In this document: positions 1 to 10,205 of the stretch, one piece after another
Layout: each line of letters starts with the position of its first letter
Position numbering within the stretch: the stretch's first letter is position 1
Source of the DNA: an uncultured bacterium
GTDB taxonomy: Bacteria > Spirochaetota > Leptospiria > Leptospirales > Leptonemataceae
Assembly: GCA_937928085.1 (NCBI GenBank)
Contig: CALFVU010000006.1
Coordinates: 1-64,000 of the forward strand
Reading direction: 5' to 3'
Length of the DNA: 64,000 bases
Made by a program: the position numbers and the translations under genes
The notes under the pieces: model-generated
Told to the model about the DNA's origin: nothing
Database searches by the model: none
The model's input: only the letters and a program-made list of their open reading frames with translations

Positions 1-36
1 CCGAGAGATACTAATATGCCGTGAGTCTTGACCATA
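1..36 (+). rRNA. rrl: 23S ribosomal RNA, 3' end (partial)
   Basis: Sequence 'ccgagagatactaatatgccgtgagtcttgacc' resembles the conserved 23S 3' terminus (E. coli ...ccgguacuaaugaaccgugaggcuuaacc). Exact 3' end approximate. Confidence 0.75.
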
Positions 37-69
37 TTATCCAGAGTTAATTCCACTTAACTCTGCTCT

Positions 70-100
70 AAAAACCCTGCCTCGTGCAGGGCTTTTTATT
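70..100 (+). terminator. Rho-independent terminator of the rRNA transcript
   Basis: AAAAACCCTGC-CTCGT-GCAGGGCTTTTTATT: GC stem with T tract just after the 23S end. Confidence 0.85.
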
Positions 101-342
101 TTATATAAACCTCCATAACTTCCTCTATCGCTAAAGTGTATCGTATCATATATGCAATTGAGTTTATGATTATGAATTTTTCTTTATATATTTATAATGT
201 GAATTTCATATAATGAAAAAATATAATATATTTTTATTATATAATTTCATATTACTCATTTATTAGAAAAATTTCTTCATAGGTTTTGTTGAATAAGTCT
301 AATTTTATTAGAGATTCAATTTCTTATAACGAAAAATAATTT

Positions 343-858
343 ATGAACAAAGATGAATTTATTGAACAAAGAGAAAAAGACAAAATCATTGAACAATTAA
401 AAGAAGGTAAAAACAATGAATTAGTAGATTTTTTATTAAATATAGGAGAAATTATTAAATTTCATCGAATGAAACAAGGGCTACGTATCGAAGATATTTC
501 AAAAAAAGTATTAGAAAAATATAATGTAGAAATTCATCCTTCGATTTTATCGAGATATGAAAATAAAAAATTACCAATAAAAAATCATCATATTGCATAC
601 TTATGTGATGTATTGAATATATATTTAGAAACTTTATTTTCTAATAAAATAGTTATTGTAGAATTAAAAGGTTTAACTACAAATTTAAAATTTCAATATT
701 TAGTAAAACAATTAAGAAATTTTTTTAGTGATGGAGAAATCTTACATATGATCCTTACCGAATTAGAAAACAAAGTGAATGATTCGTGGAAAGCAGTTGA
801 AAGTTATTTTAGAAAACATTCCGGTAAATTGAAAGTTTCAGAAAATCAAGATGTTTAA
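343..858 (+). CDS. XRE-type helix-turn-helix transcriptional regulator
   Basis: ORF; HTH-like 'GEIIKFHRMKQGLRIEDISKKVLEKYNVEIHPSILSRYENKKLPIKNHHIAYLCDVLNI'. Confidence 0.75.
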   Translation: MNKDEFIEQREKDKIIEQLKEGKNNELVDFLLNIGEIIKFHRMKQGLRIEDISKKVLEKYNVEIHPSILSRYENKKLPIKNHHIAYLCDVLNIYLETLFSNKIVIVELKGLTTNLKFQYLVKQLRNFFSDGEILHMILTELENKVNDSWKAVESYFRKHSGKLKVSENQDV

Positions 859-1233
859 GTTTCAATTTATCTACATTCATGCTATGCTTTTTGTATGGTT
901 AAAAAAATCTTTACTTCGAAAAATTGAAATTGATGTTTTTAAAAATTTGTTGATTGAACCTTAGAATCACTCACTAAAAATATAAATCTATTTAAATAGA
1001 AATATTAGATTTTTTTATTCATAAAATGAAAAATCCTGGTTTATGATAATTAAAATAACAAAAATGAAAGATTATCAGATCAATAGATCTTTATACCAAA
1101 AGAAGTTGATTAAACGAATAAATTTTGATTTGTTACGGTTTACAAATTCAAAAAAAAGTATTTTTAAAAGTTTACTCTTTATACATCCGAATGAGTATTG
1201 TTTTTTGTTGATTAATTCCAAGAGATTTTAGAA

Positions 1234-1290
1234 AACTTACGTTGGCTTCTTTTGTTTAAAGAAATTCCAACGTAAGTTGTTTTTATTTTT
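1234..1290. terminator. Strong inverted repeat, likely bidirectional terminator
   Basis: Perfect 12-bp arms AACTTACGTTGG (1234-1245) / CCAACGTAAGTT (1267-1278), inner TTCTTT/AAAGAA stem, flanking A/T tracts. Confidence 0.7.
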
Positions 1291-1604
1291 TAGTTTCCTC
1301 GAACTACAGAACAAAACTTAGAATAAACCCCTAATATGCTAAAAGAATCAAAATCTACGGTTGCAACATTTGTAATTCCCCCATCCACTTTAGCTGCGTG
1401 AATACTGGCATCACCAAATGCTACAAGTCCCAATATACTTGTTGCACAAGCTTCTCCTTTTTTTTCTGCTTTTCCGTTATTAGAGTCAATAGGTCCTTTC
1501 ACTGATGTATAAATAACCCCGATCACTGGTGTTTGGACACTAGCGCAATTCGCAAAAAACCATAAAGCAAGAAGTGTAGCCAAAATAAGCGAAATTTTCT
1601 TCAT
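1290..1604 (-). CDS. TRL-like family lipoprotein
   Basis: Lipobox 'WFFANCAS' and 'GVIYTSVKGPI...GEACATSILGLVAFGDASIHAAKVDGGITNVATVD' pattern of TRL-like proteins. Confidence 0.75.
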   Translation of the reverse strand: MKKISLILATLLALWFFANCASVQTPVIGVIYTSVKGPIDSNNGKAEKKGEACATSILGLVAFGDASIHAAKVDGGITNVATVDFDSFSILGVYSKFCSVVRGN

Positions 1605-2345
1605 GTTTTACCTCCAATTGTTAATCAATTTGCCTTAAATGATAAGGCTAACAACTATTGAAATAACTTTGCAATTATAATCAAGTATTTTTTTAAAGTT
1701 ATGAAAAAAAATCAATTGATATGTTTTTACATTCTTTAAAAAATTAAGTTTAAATTAGTAATTTGTATGAGTAAAAATTTTATTTTATAAATCTATTAAA
1801 TAAACTTTGATGTTTATTTCAAGCAAAATGTTTAAAAAAATTGGTAAGAACAAACACAAAAAATTTACATAAAATTGCTTTAGTTTCTTATAATGATCAC
1901 AGATTAAGAGTTATTTGATTTATGGAAAAATTGTTATCAGATCATTTATATTGACAATTAAAACATACAAATCAAAGTTTTATAAAGGATCTGCCAAAAG
2001 AACTGTTTAATTCAATTTTAGTGTTTAGAAAAAAAACGAAACAATTTTTTTTCGAAAAAAGTAGTTTTTATTAGTAGTTTTTGATAAAAAAATTCAAATG
2101 TAAATCCAGTTCAAAATTTGTTAATTTAGTTCAAAAACATATATTGCTAACTACAACATTTTTTTTTGCAAAGTTCTAAAAAACTGTTTTAAAAAATTTA
2201 TAATATTAATTTCTAAGTTTGTTGTAGTTCAAATTTTATATTCAATTTAAGATAAAAATTATAATTGAGTATTCACGAAAGAAGAGATTACTATGATTAA
2301 AAAAAATATTGAGTTCAATTCTATCATAAAAAATTTTGTTCCTAA

Positions 2346-3266
2346 ATGATCAAAGTAGAAAACTTAACTCTCAATTATGGAAATTATTGTGCGGTTGATC
2401 ATATTTCTTTTTTTGTATCGCAACAGTCTGGCATAACTGGTTTATTGGGTCCTAATGGGGCAGGAAAAACTACTACTATGAGAGCACTAACAGGATATTT
2501 AGAACCCACTTACGGTTCCATAGAAATAGATTCCATACCCCTAAATGAAAAAACCAAATTAGAGATAAAAAGAAAAATAGGTTATTTGCCTGAATCAAAT
2601 CCTTTATATTCAGAAATGCTTGTTGAGGAATATTTAGAATTCATGGGCAAAATTCGGGGGGTTAATCATCAAACTTTAAAAGAAAGTAAAGAATTTCTTA
2701 TCGAAACTTTAGAATTAAAATCACATCTATATACACCTATTGGGTTACTTTCTAAGGGATTCAAACAAAGAACAGCACTTGCAGCTACTTTAATACATAA
2801 CCCGTCAATTATTATTTTGGATGAACCCACATCAGGTTTAGATCCAAATCAAATTGCAAGTATAAGAAATTTTATAAAAACATTATCAAAACATAAAACC
2901 GTAATTTTATCAACTCATATACTAAAAGAAGTAGAAGATATTTGCGAAAGGGTCATAATTATACATAAAGGAAAAATTGTTGCGGATAAAACAATTTCAG
3001 AACTACAAAAATCAAACTACCGAGTGTTAATAGCAAAATCTGCTCAAAATGATATAAACCAGATTTTAAAAAAAATCAACTTAATTTCAGAAGTAAAAGA
3101 AGAATCGATACCCAATTCAGAATATAAAAAATTTATATGTAAACTAAAAGAAGACAATCCCGAGTTGTTATTTCGAGAAATCAAAAAATATGATTGGGAC
3201 GTAATTGAATATTCTCCTTTAGAAAAATCTTTAGAAGAAGTTTTTAAAGAATTAACTTATCAATAA
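2346..3266 (+). CDS. ABC transporter ATP-binding protein, GldA-like
   Basis: Walker A GPNGAGKTT, signature LSKGFKQR, Walker B IIILDEPTSGLDP; followed by GldF/GldG-like genes. Confidence 0.88.
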   Translation: MIKVENLTLNYGNYCAVDHISFFVSQQSGITGLLGPNGAGKTTTMRALTGYLEPTYGSIEIDSIPLNEKTKLEIKRKIGYLPESNPLYSEMLVEEYLEFMGKIRGVNHQTLKESKEFLIETLELKSHLYTPIGLLSKGFKQRTALAATLIHNPSIIILDEPTSGLDPNQIASIRNFIKTLSKHKTVILSTHILKEVEDICERVIIIHKGKIVADKTISELQKSNYRVLIAKSAQNDINQILKKINLISEVKEESIPNSEYKKFICKLKEDNPELLFREIKKYDWDVIEYSPLEKSLEEVFKELTYQ

Positions 3267-3275
3267 GAGGTAGTT

Positions 3276-4004
3276 ATGGAACAATTAAAATTTTTTTATA
3301 AAAAAGAATTATCAAGTTATTTTAATACACCTACGGGATATGTCTTTATTGTAGTTACTATTTTTTTTAATTTTTTGTTTTTCTTTTTGGGTATTTTTGA
3401 TTTGATACCTGGTTTTTGGAACGCAAAAGTTGCTTCTGTAGAATCGTATATGAATTTATTACCGTTTACATTTATTTTTTTAGTACCTGCTGTTACTATG
3501 AGAATCTGGGCAGAAGAAAAAAAGACTGGCACAATAGAAATTCTAAAAACTCTGCCACTAACAGAATTTCAGTTAGTATTGGGTAAATTCTTTGCCTGTT
3601 GGACTTTTGTTTCTATTGTAATTGTATCCGCTATTCCTTTAACCCTAACGATTTCTCTTATGGGTAATATCGATTGGGGTAGAACCATAACATTATATAT
3701 AGGATCTATATTGATGGCTGGAGCTTATATCAGTACTGGGATGGTGATTTCTGCTTTGACGAGAGAACAAATCGTTGCTTTTGTTATTACATTTTTCATT
3801 AGTTTATTTATGTTTTTAAGCAATTATTATTTACTAGTACAACATCTACCTGCAGAATTTAATTTTTTGATTGGTTTTTTTTCTCATAGTTTTCATTTTT
3901 CTAGTTTTTCAAGAGGTATGATCTTCTCTGGCGATTTACTTTATTTTGTTTCTTTTATTGCTTTCATGCTTTATCTTAATGTAGAAATTATTAAAAAATC
4001 GTAA
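3276..4004 (+). CDS. ABC transporter permease, GldF-like
   Basis: Multi-TM ORF; 'ELSSYFNTPTGYVF...MRIWAEEKKTGTIEILKTLPL' typical of ABC-2 permeases. Confidence 0.85.
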   Translation: MEQLKFFYKKELSSYFNTPTGYVFIVVTIFFNFLFFFLGIFDLIPGFWNAKVASVESYMNLLPFTFIFLVPAVTMRIWAEEKKTGTIEILKTLPLTEFQLVLGKFFACWTFVSIVIVSAIPLTLTISLMGNIDWGRTITLYIGSILMAGAYISTGMVISALTREQIVAFVITFFISLFMFLSNYYLLVQHLPAEFNFLIGFFSHSFHFSSFSRGMIFSGDLLYFVSFIAFMLYLNVEIIKKS

Positions 4005-4014
4005 GGGGTGAGTA

Positions 4015-5733
4015 ATGGATATAAAAACATTATTAAACTCAAAAAAATTTATTTATGCTAATGTAATCATTTTGTTTATTTTGATTAATCTAATTGGCTA
4101 TAGTTTAAATCTTCGATTCGATTTCACAAAAGAAAAAATCAATTCTGTATCGGAAAGTGCAAATAAAATCCTCAATCAATTAAAGTTGCCATTATTAATC
4201 GAAGCATATATTTCTAGAGATATACCCGGTCAGGTTTTATCTCAAATACAGCCTATTATATATCAATTAGAAGATTTTCGAAGAGTTGGAAAAGAAAAAA
4301 TTAAACTTAAAATTATAAATCCCACAACAGAAGAGTTAAAAAATCTTGCAACAAAGCGAGGTATTCAAGGTATACCAATCGAAGAAGCAGATATTGATAA
4401 AGCATCTGTACGATTAGGCTATTTTGGAATTTATCTACAATATGGTGATAAAACCTCTACTGTTTCTTTAGTTGAACAGGGAGGAATTGTCGGTAATTTT
4501 GAATATTTATTGTTAAAAGAAATCAAAAAGCTTATTTCAGATGAAGAAAATAAAAAAAGTGGAATTGGTTATGTGAAACTCAATGGTACATTAGATTTTC
4601 GTAGATGGCAAACTCGTTTAGATATGGAAAAAGACAATTTATATGCTTTTAAAGTTTTTATTGAAAAAGAGTTGGGCACTATACAAGAAATCAGTTTAGA
4701 TGAACCTATACCCGATACTATAGAAACATTATTGATTGTGGGGCTTCCAAAATTTACTCAAAAACAAGAAGTGTTTTTGGATCAATTCCTAATGCGGGGC
4801 GGTAATTTATTTTTTATGCTAAAAGGTTTTGATTTTACAATAACACCACCCAATCCTCAACTATTGCAAATGGGAATTTCGTCCGGTACCGGAGGTATGA
4901 TTTTTATACCAGAAGAAGTTGATCGAATCAATGAGTTTTTAAGTCGCTATGGTTTACAAATTCAAAAAAGAGTTTTATTAGAACCCACTCTCTCTGCACC
5001 TGAGTTAGATGTTTTAGGTCAGTACTTTGGAAAATATCCAAATCCTTCTTGGGCTGTGTATTCTCAGGAATATGGGAATATTGATCAATACGAAGAAATC
5101 ACCAAAAATATTTCTTATGTGATTTTTCCATGGTTTTCGGATATACAATACAATCCAAAAGTTCAACCAAAAGTAGAATATAAAGTATTAATACAAACTT
5201 CCACTAAAGTGATTGAGAAAAAAGAAATTGCTTTGAATTTAAAAGAATTGCAGTCTATACTAAGAAGCAAAGAAGAAACTTTTATTAATCAAAATTTACC
5301 GGTTATGGTACTGGCTAGAGGTAAATTTGTTAGTGGGTTTAAAGATGAATACGAAAATCAGCAGTTAGAGATAGAAGAAAATATCAAAAAAAATTTTTTA
5401 GTAGGGCAATTGGGTAATACAGAAGGTAAAATTATACTCATTGGCACGCCTTACATAGCTTCAGATATTTTTTTTCGTAACGAAGGAAATCTTGAATATT
5501 TTAAAATTAATATGATATTTCTTAATAACATCTTAGAATATTTGCAAGGTGATACTGATCTTTTAGCTGTGCGTTCTAAAGTAGCAATTGTTCCTTTTTT
5601 AAAATTTTCTTTTGATAAAACTTTTGAAATGATTTTTTCGTGGTTTCACACACTTTTAATTCCAATATCTTTATCAATTTATGGATTTATTCGGTTAAAA
5701 AAAAGATATAAAAAACAGGGGGTAGAAGAATGA
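4015..5733 (+). CDS. GldG-like ABC-type auxiliary protein
   Basis: N-terminal TM, 'RFDFTKEKINSVSESANKILNQLKLPLLIEAYISRDIP', C-terminal TM; position in gldAFG-like locus. Confidence 0.85.
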   Translation: MDIKTLLNSKKFIYANVIILFILINLIGYSLNLRFDFTKEKINSVSESANKILNQLKLPLLIEAYISRDIPGQVLSQIQPIIYQLEDFRRVGKEKIKLKIINPTTEELKNLATKRGIQGIPIEEADIDKASVRLGYFGIYLQYGDKTSTVSLVEQGGIVGNFEYLLLKEIKKLISDEENKKSGIGYVKLNGTLDFRRWQTRLDMEKDNLYAFKVFIEKELGTIQEISLDEPIPDTIETLLIVGLPKFTQKQEVFLDQFLMRGGNLFFMLKGFDFTITPPNPQLLQMGISSGTGGMIFIPEEVDRINEFLSRYGLQIQKRVLLEPTLSAPELDVLGQYFGKYPNPSWAVYSQEYGNIDQYEEITKNISYVIFPWFSDIQYNPKVQPKVEYKVLIQTSTKVIEKKEIALNLKELQSILRSKEETFINQNLPVMVLARGKFVSGFKDEYENQQLEIEENIKKNFLVGQLGNTEGKIILIGTPYIASDIFFRNEGNLEYFKINMIFLNNILEYLQGDTDLLAVRSKVAIVPFLKFSFDKTFEMIFSWFHTLLIPISLSIYGFIRLKKRYKKQGVEE

Positions 5734-6743
5734 GAATTTTAAATTTTTATAAAGAAAATTTAGGAATTTCTTTATTTTCTACAAATCTTATTTTATTGGT
5801 GATTTATTTTTTACTTCATGATCCTTTTTTTATTTTTAGTAAAACTTACGAAAAAGCTCCAACTCTTCTAAAGATTGATTGGAATCAACTTGATCAAATT
5901 CAGATTGAATTTCTTGACAAGAAAATTCAATATCATTTAAAAAGAACAAATCAGAAGAAAGAAAAATTTAAAGATCAAAAAGAATTTTTAGAAAATACAG
6001 AATGGACTTTTAGTTTATTAAAAGAAAACCTTCAACAAGAATACGATATCGATAAAGATAACTTTAAAAATTTTTTAGAAGAACTTATAAATTTAAAAAA
6101 ATATTATTATTTGGAAAAGACACCAGAAAATGATGTGCTTTCCGGAATTCAAAGTTCTTCTATAAAAATTCGAATTTTTTATAATCAAAAACTTTTTTAT
6201 ACACTTACTTTAGGATATGCAAGTATAAGAAATAATACAACTTATGTGAATTTAAATAATGAAGACAAAATTTATCAAGTGGAAGGAAATTTAAAAACAA
6301 AAATTGGTTATGACGATACTAATTATTTTAGAAATCATATAATTCTCGATATTGATAAGCAAAAACTTGTGAAAATTATTATACCAAATCAAAATCTTCA
6401 TTATTCAAAGACGGGTAGCGATTGGCAAACTTTACAGCCTAAACCCGAAAAATTACAAACCGTTGCTTTCGAAGGTATTTTACAAGAAATAAGCCGTTTA
6501 AAAGTATCCAAGTTTTTTGATCAAAATCTGCCAAAAGAAACATTCGAGAAATTTAATGTAATCATAGAATTATATTTTACCGAAGAGAATCAATTAGGGG
6601 AACTACGAAAAGAAGTGATTGAATTTATTGGGAAGAAAGATTACATAAAATATATTTTTAAGTATAAAGGAAATTATTACGAAGCATCGTTATATCGAAT
6701 TGAAGATTTATTACAACCGGAAAAACTAATCGAGAAAAAATAA
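5730..6743 (+). CDS. DUF4340-like domain protein
   Basis: ORF overlapping the gldG-like stop (ATGA); usual partner of GldG-like genes. Confidence 0.65.
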   Translation: MRILNFYKENLGISLFSTNLILLVIYFLLHDPFFIFSKTYEKAPTLLKIDWNQLDQIQIEFLDKKIQYHLKRTNQKKEKFKDQKEFLENTEWTFSLLKENLQQEYDIDKDNFKNFLEELINLKKYYYLEKTPENDVLSGIQSSSIKIRIFYNQKLFYTLTLGYASIRNNTTYVNLNNEDKIYQVEGNLKTKIGYDDTNYFRNHIILDIDKQKLVKIIIPNQNLHYSKTGSDWQTLQPKPEKLQTVAFEGILQEISRLKVSKFFDQNLPKETFEKFNVIIELYFTEENQLGELRKEVIEFIGKKDYIKYIFKYKGNYYEASLYRIEDLLQPEKLIEKK

Positions 6744-6744
6744 A

Positions 6745-8379
6745 TCAATACATTTTGATTTTTGAGAAAAAAAGTTCATCTTCGATTTTTTTTAAAAGCT
6801 TATCCAGACCAATTTTATACAAAGCACTTATTGAAATCCAATTGTTAGAATTTAATATCATTTCTTTTTCTTTACCTTCCAATTTGTCTATTTTGTTATA
6901 CACTAAAATTTGTGGTATATGAGATAGATTTAGATTCTCTAAAATTAAATTTACATCTTGAATTTTTAGATCTCTTAAAGGATCAGAAGCATCAACACAA
7001 TGAATCAATAAATTAGAATATTGAAGCTCTTCTAAAGTGGCTTCGAAAGCTTTTTGTAGTTCCGGTGGTAAATCGTAAATGAAACCGACAGTATCTGCAA
7101 CTATCACTTCTTTTTCCTCAGGAAATCGTATTCTTCTTGTAGTGGGATCAAGAGTTGCAAATAAAAGATTTTCTGTGTAAACATCAGATTGGGTTAACGT
7201 ATTCAGTAATGTGGATTTTCCAGAATTTGTATATCCTACAATAGAAATTACTGGTATTCCACTTTCTTTTCTTGATTGCCGATTGATTTCTCTTCTTTGT
7301 TTTATTTTTTTTAGTTCTTGTTCTAATCGATGTATTTTTTCTTCTACTCTTCGCTTGCCAATTTCTAGTTTAGTTTCTCCCGGTCCTCTTCCTCCAATAC
7401 CTCCAGTTAAACGGGACATGTTATCATCTTTTTCGCTAAGCCTACCTTTTAGATATTTTAATTGAGCTAGTTCTACTTGTAATTTTCCATCTCTGGTTTT
7501 AGCATGCTTTGCAAATATATCAAGAATCAGTTGAGTTCTATCAATTATTTTTAAGTTTGTTTCTTTTGAGATTTTTATAGCTTGACCGGGGGATAATTCT
7601 CTATCAAAAATCAATAAATCAGCATTTTTTTGAACAGCCAAAAAACAAATTTCTTTTAGTTTGCCTGAGCCGATTACTGTAGAAGGTTCTATTTTATCTT
7701 TTTTTTGTATTACTGTTTCTACAGGTATGACGCCAGCAGTTCTACATAATTCTTTTAATTCTAAAATAGAATCTTCTGGTTTTCTTTTCTTTCGCATTTC
7801 GGGGGTATAAACTCCTACTAAAATAGCTCTTGGTAAAGAACTTGCAATTTTTGTAGATTCGACAAAATCTTTATATTCGATATCAATTAAAGAAAAAATT
7901 TCTTTAAGTTTATATTTGTAGTGTCCCAATTTCTCTGGCTCTAAAAGTTCATAACCTTTAGGATTTGCGGGAGACAATCTTGCACTAAAAATAGTATCCG
8001 GCATGCCATTATGATCTATCGTAATAGCGGAAATTAAATCTAGTTGTAGCAAAGTTAAATCGTACAAATCTTCTTCTGTTAAAAATTCTTTTTTTAAATG
8101 AGTATGGATTAATCGTAATTCTTTTAAACGATTGCTTCTTTCTCTTTGGAATTGAGGGATAAGGATTCTTTTATCATCACCTACGATAAGAGTTTTAATT
8201 TTTCCGCTTCTCTCAACTAAAAGACCTATTTGTCTAAAAAGCTGATAAGAAACCAAACTGATTTCTTTTGCAATCTCAGGATTAATCATCACATTTTCGT
8301 CTATTTTTCTTCGTGTAAGTTTTTTTAGTTTATCAATTTGTGAGGGTTTTAAACCTTCTAAATTTCCTATAACAATCAA
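6745..8379 (-). CDS. hflX: GTPase HflX
   Basis: 'VGVYTPEMRKKR', 'GRGPGETKLEIGKRRVEEKI', G1 'GYTNSGKSTLLN', 'DTVGFIYDLP'. Confidence 0.95.
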   Translation of the reverse strand: MIVIGNLEGLKPSQIDKLKKLTRRKIDENVMINPEIAKEISLVSYQLFRQIGLLVERSGKIKTLIVGDDKRILIPQFQRERSNRLKELRLIHTHLKKEFLTEEDLYDLTLLQLDLISAITIDHNGMPDTIFSARLSPANPKGYELLEPEKLGHYKYKLKEIFSLIDIEYKDFVESTKIASSLPRAILVGVYTPEMRKKRKPEDSILELKELCRTAGVIPVETVIQKKDKIEPSTVIGSGKLKEICFLAVQKNADLLIFDRELSPGQAIKISKETNLKIIDRTQLILDIFAKHAKTRDGKLQVELAQLKYLKGRLSEKDDNMSRLTGGIGGRGPGETKLEIGKRRVEEKIHRLEQELKKIKQRREINRQSRKESGIPVISIVGYTNSGKSTLLNTLTQSDVYTENLLFATLDPTTRRIRFPEEKEVIVADTVGFIYDLPPELQKAFEATLEELQYSNLLIHCVDASDPLRDLKIQDVNLILENLNLSHIPQILVYNKIDKLEGKEKEMILNSNNWISISALYKIGLDKLLKKIEDELFFSKIKMY

Positions 8380-8564
8380 GAACTTTATACCTCCTTATTA
8401 GTAAAAAGAATCAATAAATGATAAAAAATCAAGAAAAAATTATGATTTAAGTGTTTTCAAGTCTTCAATTAAATATTTAAGAGTTTTAATTTTGAATTGA
8501 CATTTTTATTACTTTTATTTTTATGGAAATCTAATGTTGATTTCACTAAATAAAAGGAGAAAAT

Positions 8565-9009
8565 ATGAAAAAATCTATTTTGATATTTTTTTTGAATATT
8601 TTGATTTGGGTTGCTTTTTTTGATTGTAAAAAAGAAGAGCAACAACAAACAATAGAACAAAAAAAATCTTCTTAATAATCTCGAAGTAGGACCTATTCAG
8701 TCAAAAATAGAGTTGGGAGCTATTGATAAAAATCTTGTTCAAAAGGGGCAAAAAATTTTTAACGAAAAATGTACAGCATGTCATAAAATCGAAGAAAGAT
8801 ACGTTGGACCTGCTCTTAAGGATATTACGAAAAGGCGAACTCCAGAATGGATTATGAATATGATTCTTGAACCGGTAAAAATGACTCAGGAAGATCCAGA
8901 TGCGAAAGCTCTTTTGGAAGAATATCTAACCCAAATGACAAATCAAAATGTATCTTTAGAAGATGCTAGGGCAATCCTTGAATATTTTAGAGAAATTGAT
9001 AGTAAATAA
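8565..9009 (+). CDS. c-type cytochrome associated with nos cluster (NosC-like), frameshifted at an A8 tract
   Basis: N-terminal piece MKKSILIFFLNILIWVAFFDCKKEEQQQTIEQKKSS* (8565-8675) then, in frame +1, NLEVGPIQSKIELGAIDKNLVQKGQKIFNEKCTACHKI... with CxxCH; intact part is ORF 8713-9009. Confidence 0.8.
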
Positions 9010-9042
9010 TGCACAAATAAGAACATATAATAGGAGTGAATT

Positions 9043-10179
9043 ATGAAACCTCAAAACAAATTCATTTCATTGGTTTTGGTTTTGACCAGTGTTTTAAGCA
9101 TTGGTTGTGGTGGTAAAGGTGGTGGCAAAGTCGGTTTGGCCTCTGATGCTGCTCAAAAAGTTTATGTGGCGCCTGGAGATAAAGACGAGGTGTATCTTTT
9201 TACTTCTGGTGGGTTTAGTGGACAAGTGGGTGTACATGGAATTCCTTCTGGAAGACTTTTTAAAATTATCCCAGTATTTTCTGTTTGGCCAGAAAATGGA
9301 TATGGCTTCGATGAAGAAACCAAAGGTATGTTGATGACTTCTCATGGTTTTATTCCTTGGGATGATAGTCATCATCCTGAAGCTTCTATGACTAAAGGAG
9401 AACAAGATGGGCGATGGTTATTTATTAATGGAAATAATACACCAAGAATTGCAAGAATTAGTTTATCTACTTTCGAAACAGTAGAAATCATCGAGATACC
9501 TAACAGTGCGGGTAACCATGCATCACCTTTTCTAACTTGGAACACAGAATATTTAATGGCAGCAACAAGGTTTTCTGTTCCCATTCCCCAAAGAGATATT
9601 CCTATCGAAAGCGCCAAAGAGGGCAAGTTTAATGGAACTATCACTATGGTAGCTGTGGATAAAAATACAGGAGCAATGAGTATCAAAGTTCAAGTTTTGG
9701 TACCGGGTTTTAATTACGATTTATCTGCATGTGGAAAGAATCAATCCGGTGATTGGTGTTTTTTTTCTATGTATAACACAGAACAAGCTTATGATCTTTT
9801 AGAAATCGAAGCATCTAAAAATGACAAAGATTATATTTTAGCTTTTAATTGGAAAAAAACAGAAGAATGTGTAAATCAGGGTAAGGGAAAAGAGGTTCCA
9901 AGTGTCTATTACAGAAATTATAAACCTCATGCGAAGCCAGCGATTTCTGAAAGAAAAACAACAGTAAGAATGATGGAACCTAAAGATTGTCCAGGGATAA
10001 TGTATTTTTTACCCACTCCCAAAAGTCCCCATGGGGTGGATGTGGATGATACGGGAGAATATATCGTAGGTGGTGGAAAATTAGCAACAGTAATACCAGT
10101 ACATTCTTTTAGTAAATTTGTAAAAGTTAAAGATGATCCTCAAAATCATATAATGAAAATTATGGATATTCCAGTTTAA
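9043..10179 (+). CDS. nosZ: Nitrous-oxide reductase NosZ, N-terminal part (gene frameshifted near 10176)
   Basis: Lipoprotein-type signal peptide 'VLSIGCGG', 'DDSHHPE' Cu-ligand motif, 'SPHGVDVDDTGEYIVGGGK'; continues in the next ORF in frame -1. Confidence 0.9.
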   Translation: MKPQNKFISLVLVLTSVLSIGCGGKGGGKVGLASDAAQKVYVAPGDKDEVYLFTSGGFSGQVGVHGIPSGRLFKIIPVFSVWPENGYGFDEETKGMLMTSHGFIPWDDSHHPEASMTKGEQDGRWLFINGNNTPRIARISLSTFETVEIIEIPNSAGNHASPFLTWNTEYLMAATRFSVPIPQRDIPIESAKEGKFNGTITMVAVDKNTGAMSIKVQVLVPGFNYDLSACGKNQSGDWCFFSMYNTEQAYDLLEIEASKNDKDYILAFNWKKTEECVNQGKGKEVPSVYYRNYKPHAKPAISERKTTVRMMEPKDCPGIMYFLPTPKSPHGVDVDDTGEYIVGGGKLATVIPVHSFSKFVKVKDDPQNHIMKIMDIPV

Positions 10180-10205
10180 AATACGAATCAACTTTATATG
10201 GCGAA

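Noticed and set aside
1043-1231. 62-aa plus-strand ORF
   Set aside because: AT-rich Ile/Lys/Leu/Phe composition, ends at the terminator hairpin, no recognisable motif.
3317-3532. Minus-strand ORF inside the gldF-like gene
   Set aside because: Antisense to a clear permease; composition artefact.
8497-8550. FNR/CRP-type site upstream of nosC (TTGATTTCACTAA)
   Set aside because: Only one half-site matches TTGATnnnnATCAA; a TTGACA hexamer at 8497 is plausible but insufficient.
8469-8660. 63-aa minus-strand ORF
   Set aside because: Antisense to the nosC leader and signal peptide region; low-complexity, no own support.
9094-9405. Antisense/alternate-frame ORFs within nosZ (9094-9405 -, 9101-9334 +, 9372-9686 -)
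   Set aside because: Shadow ORFs over conserved NosZ coding sequence.
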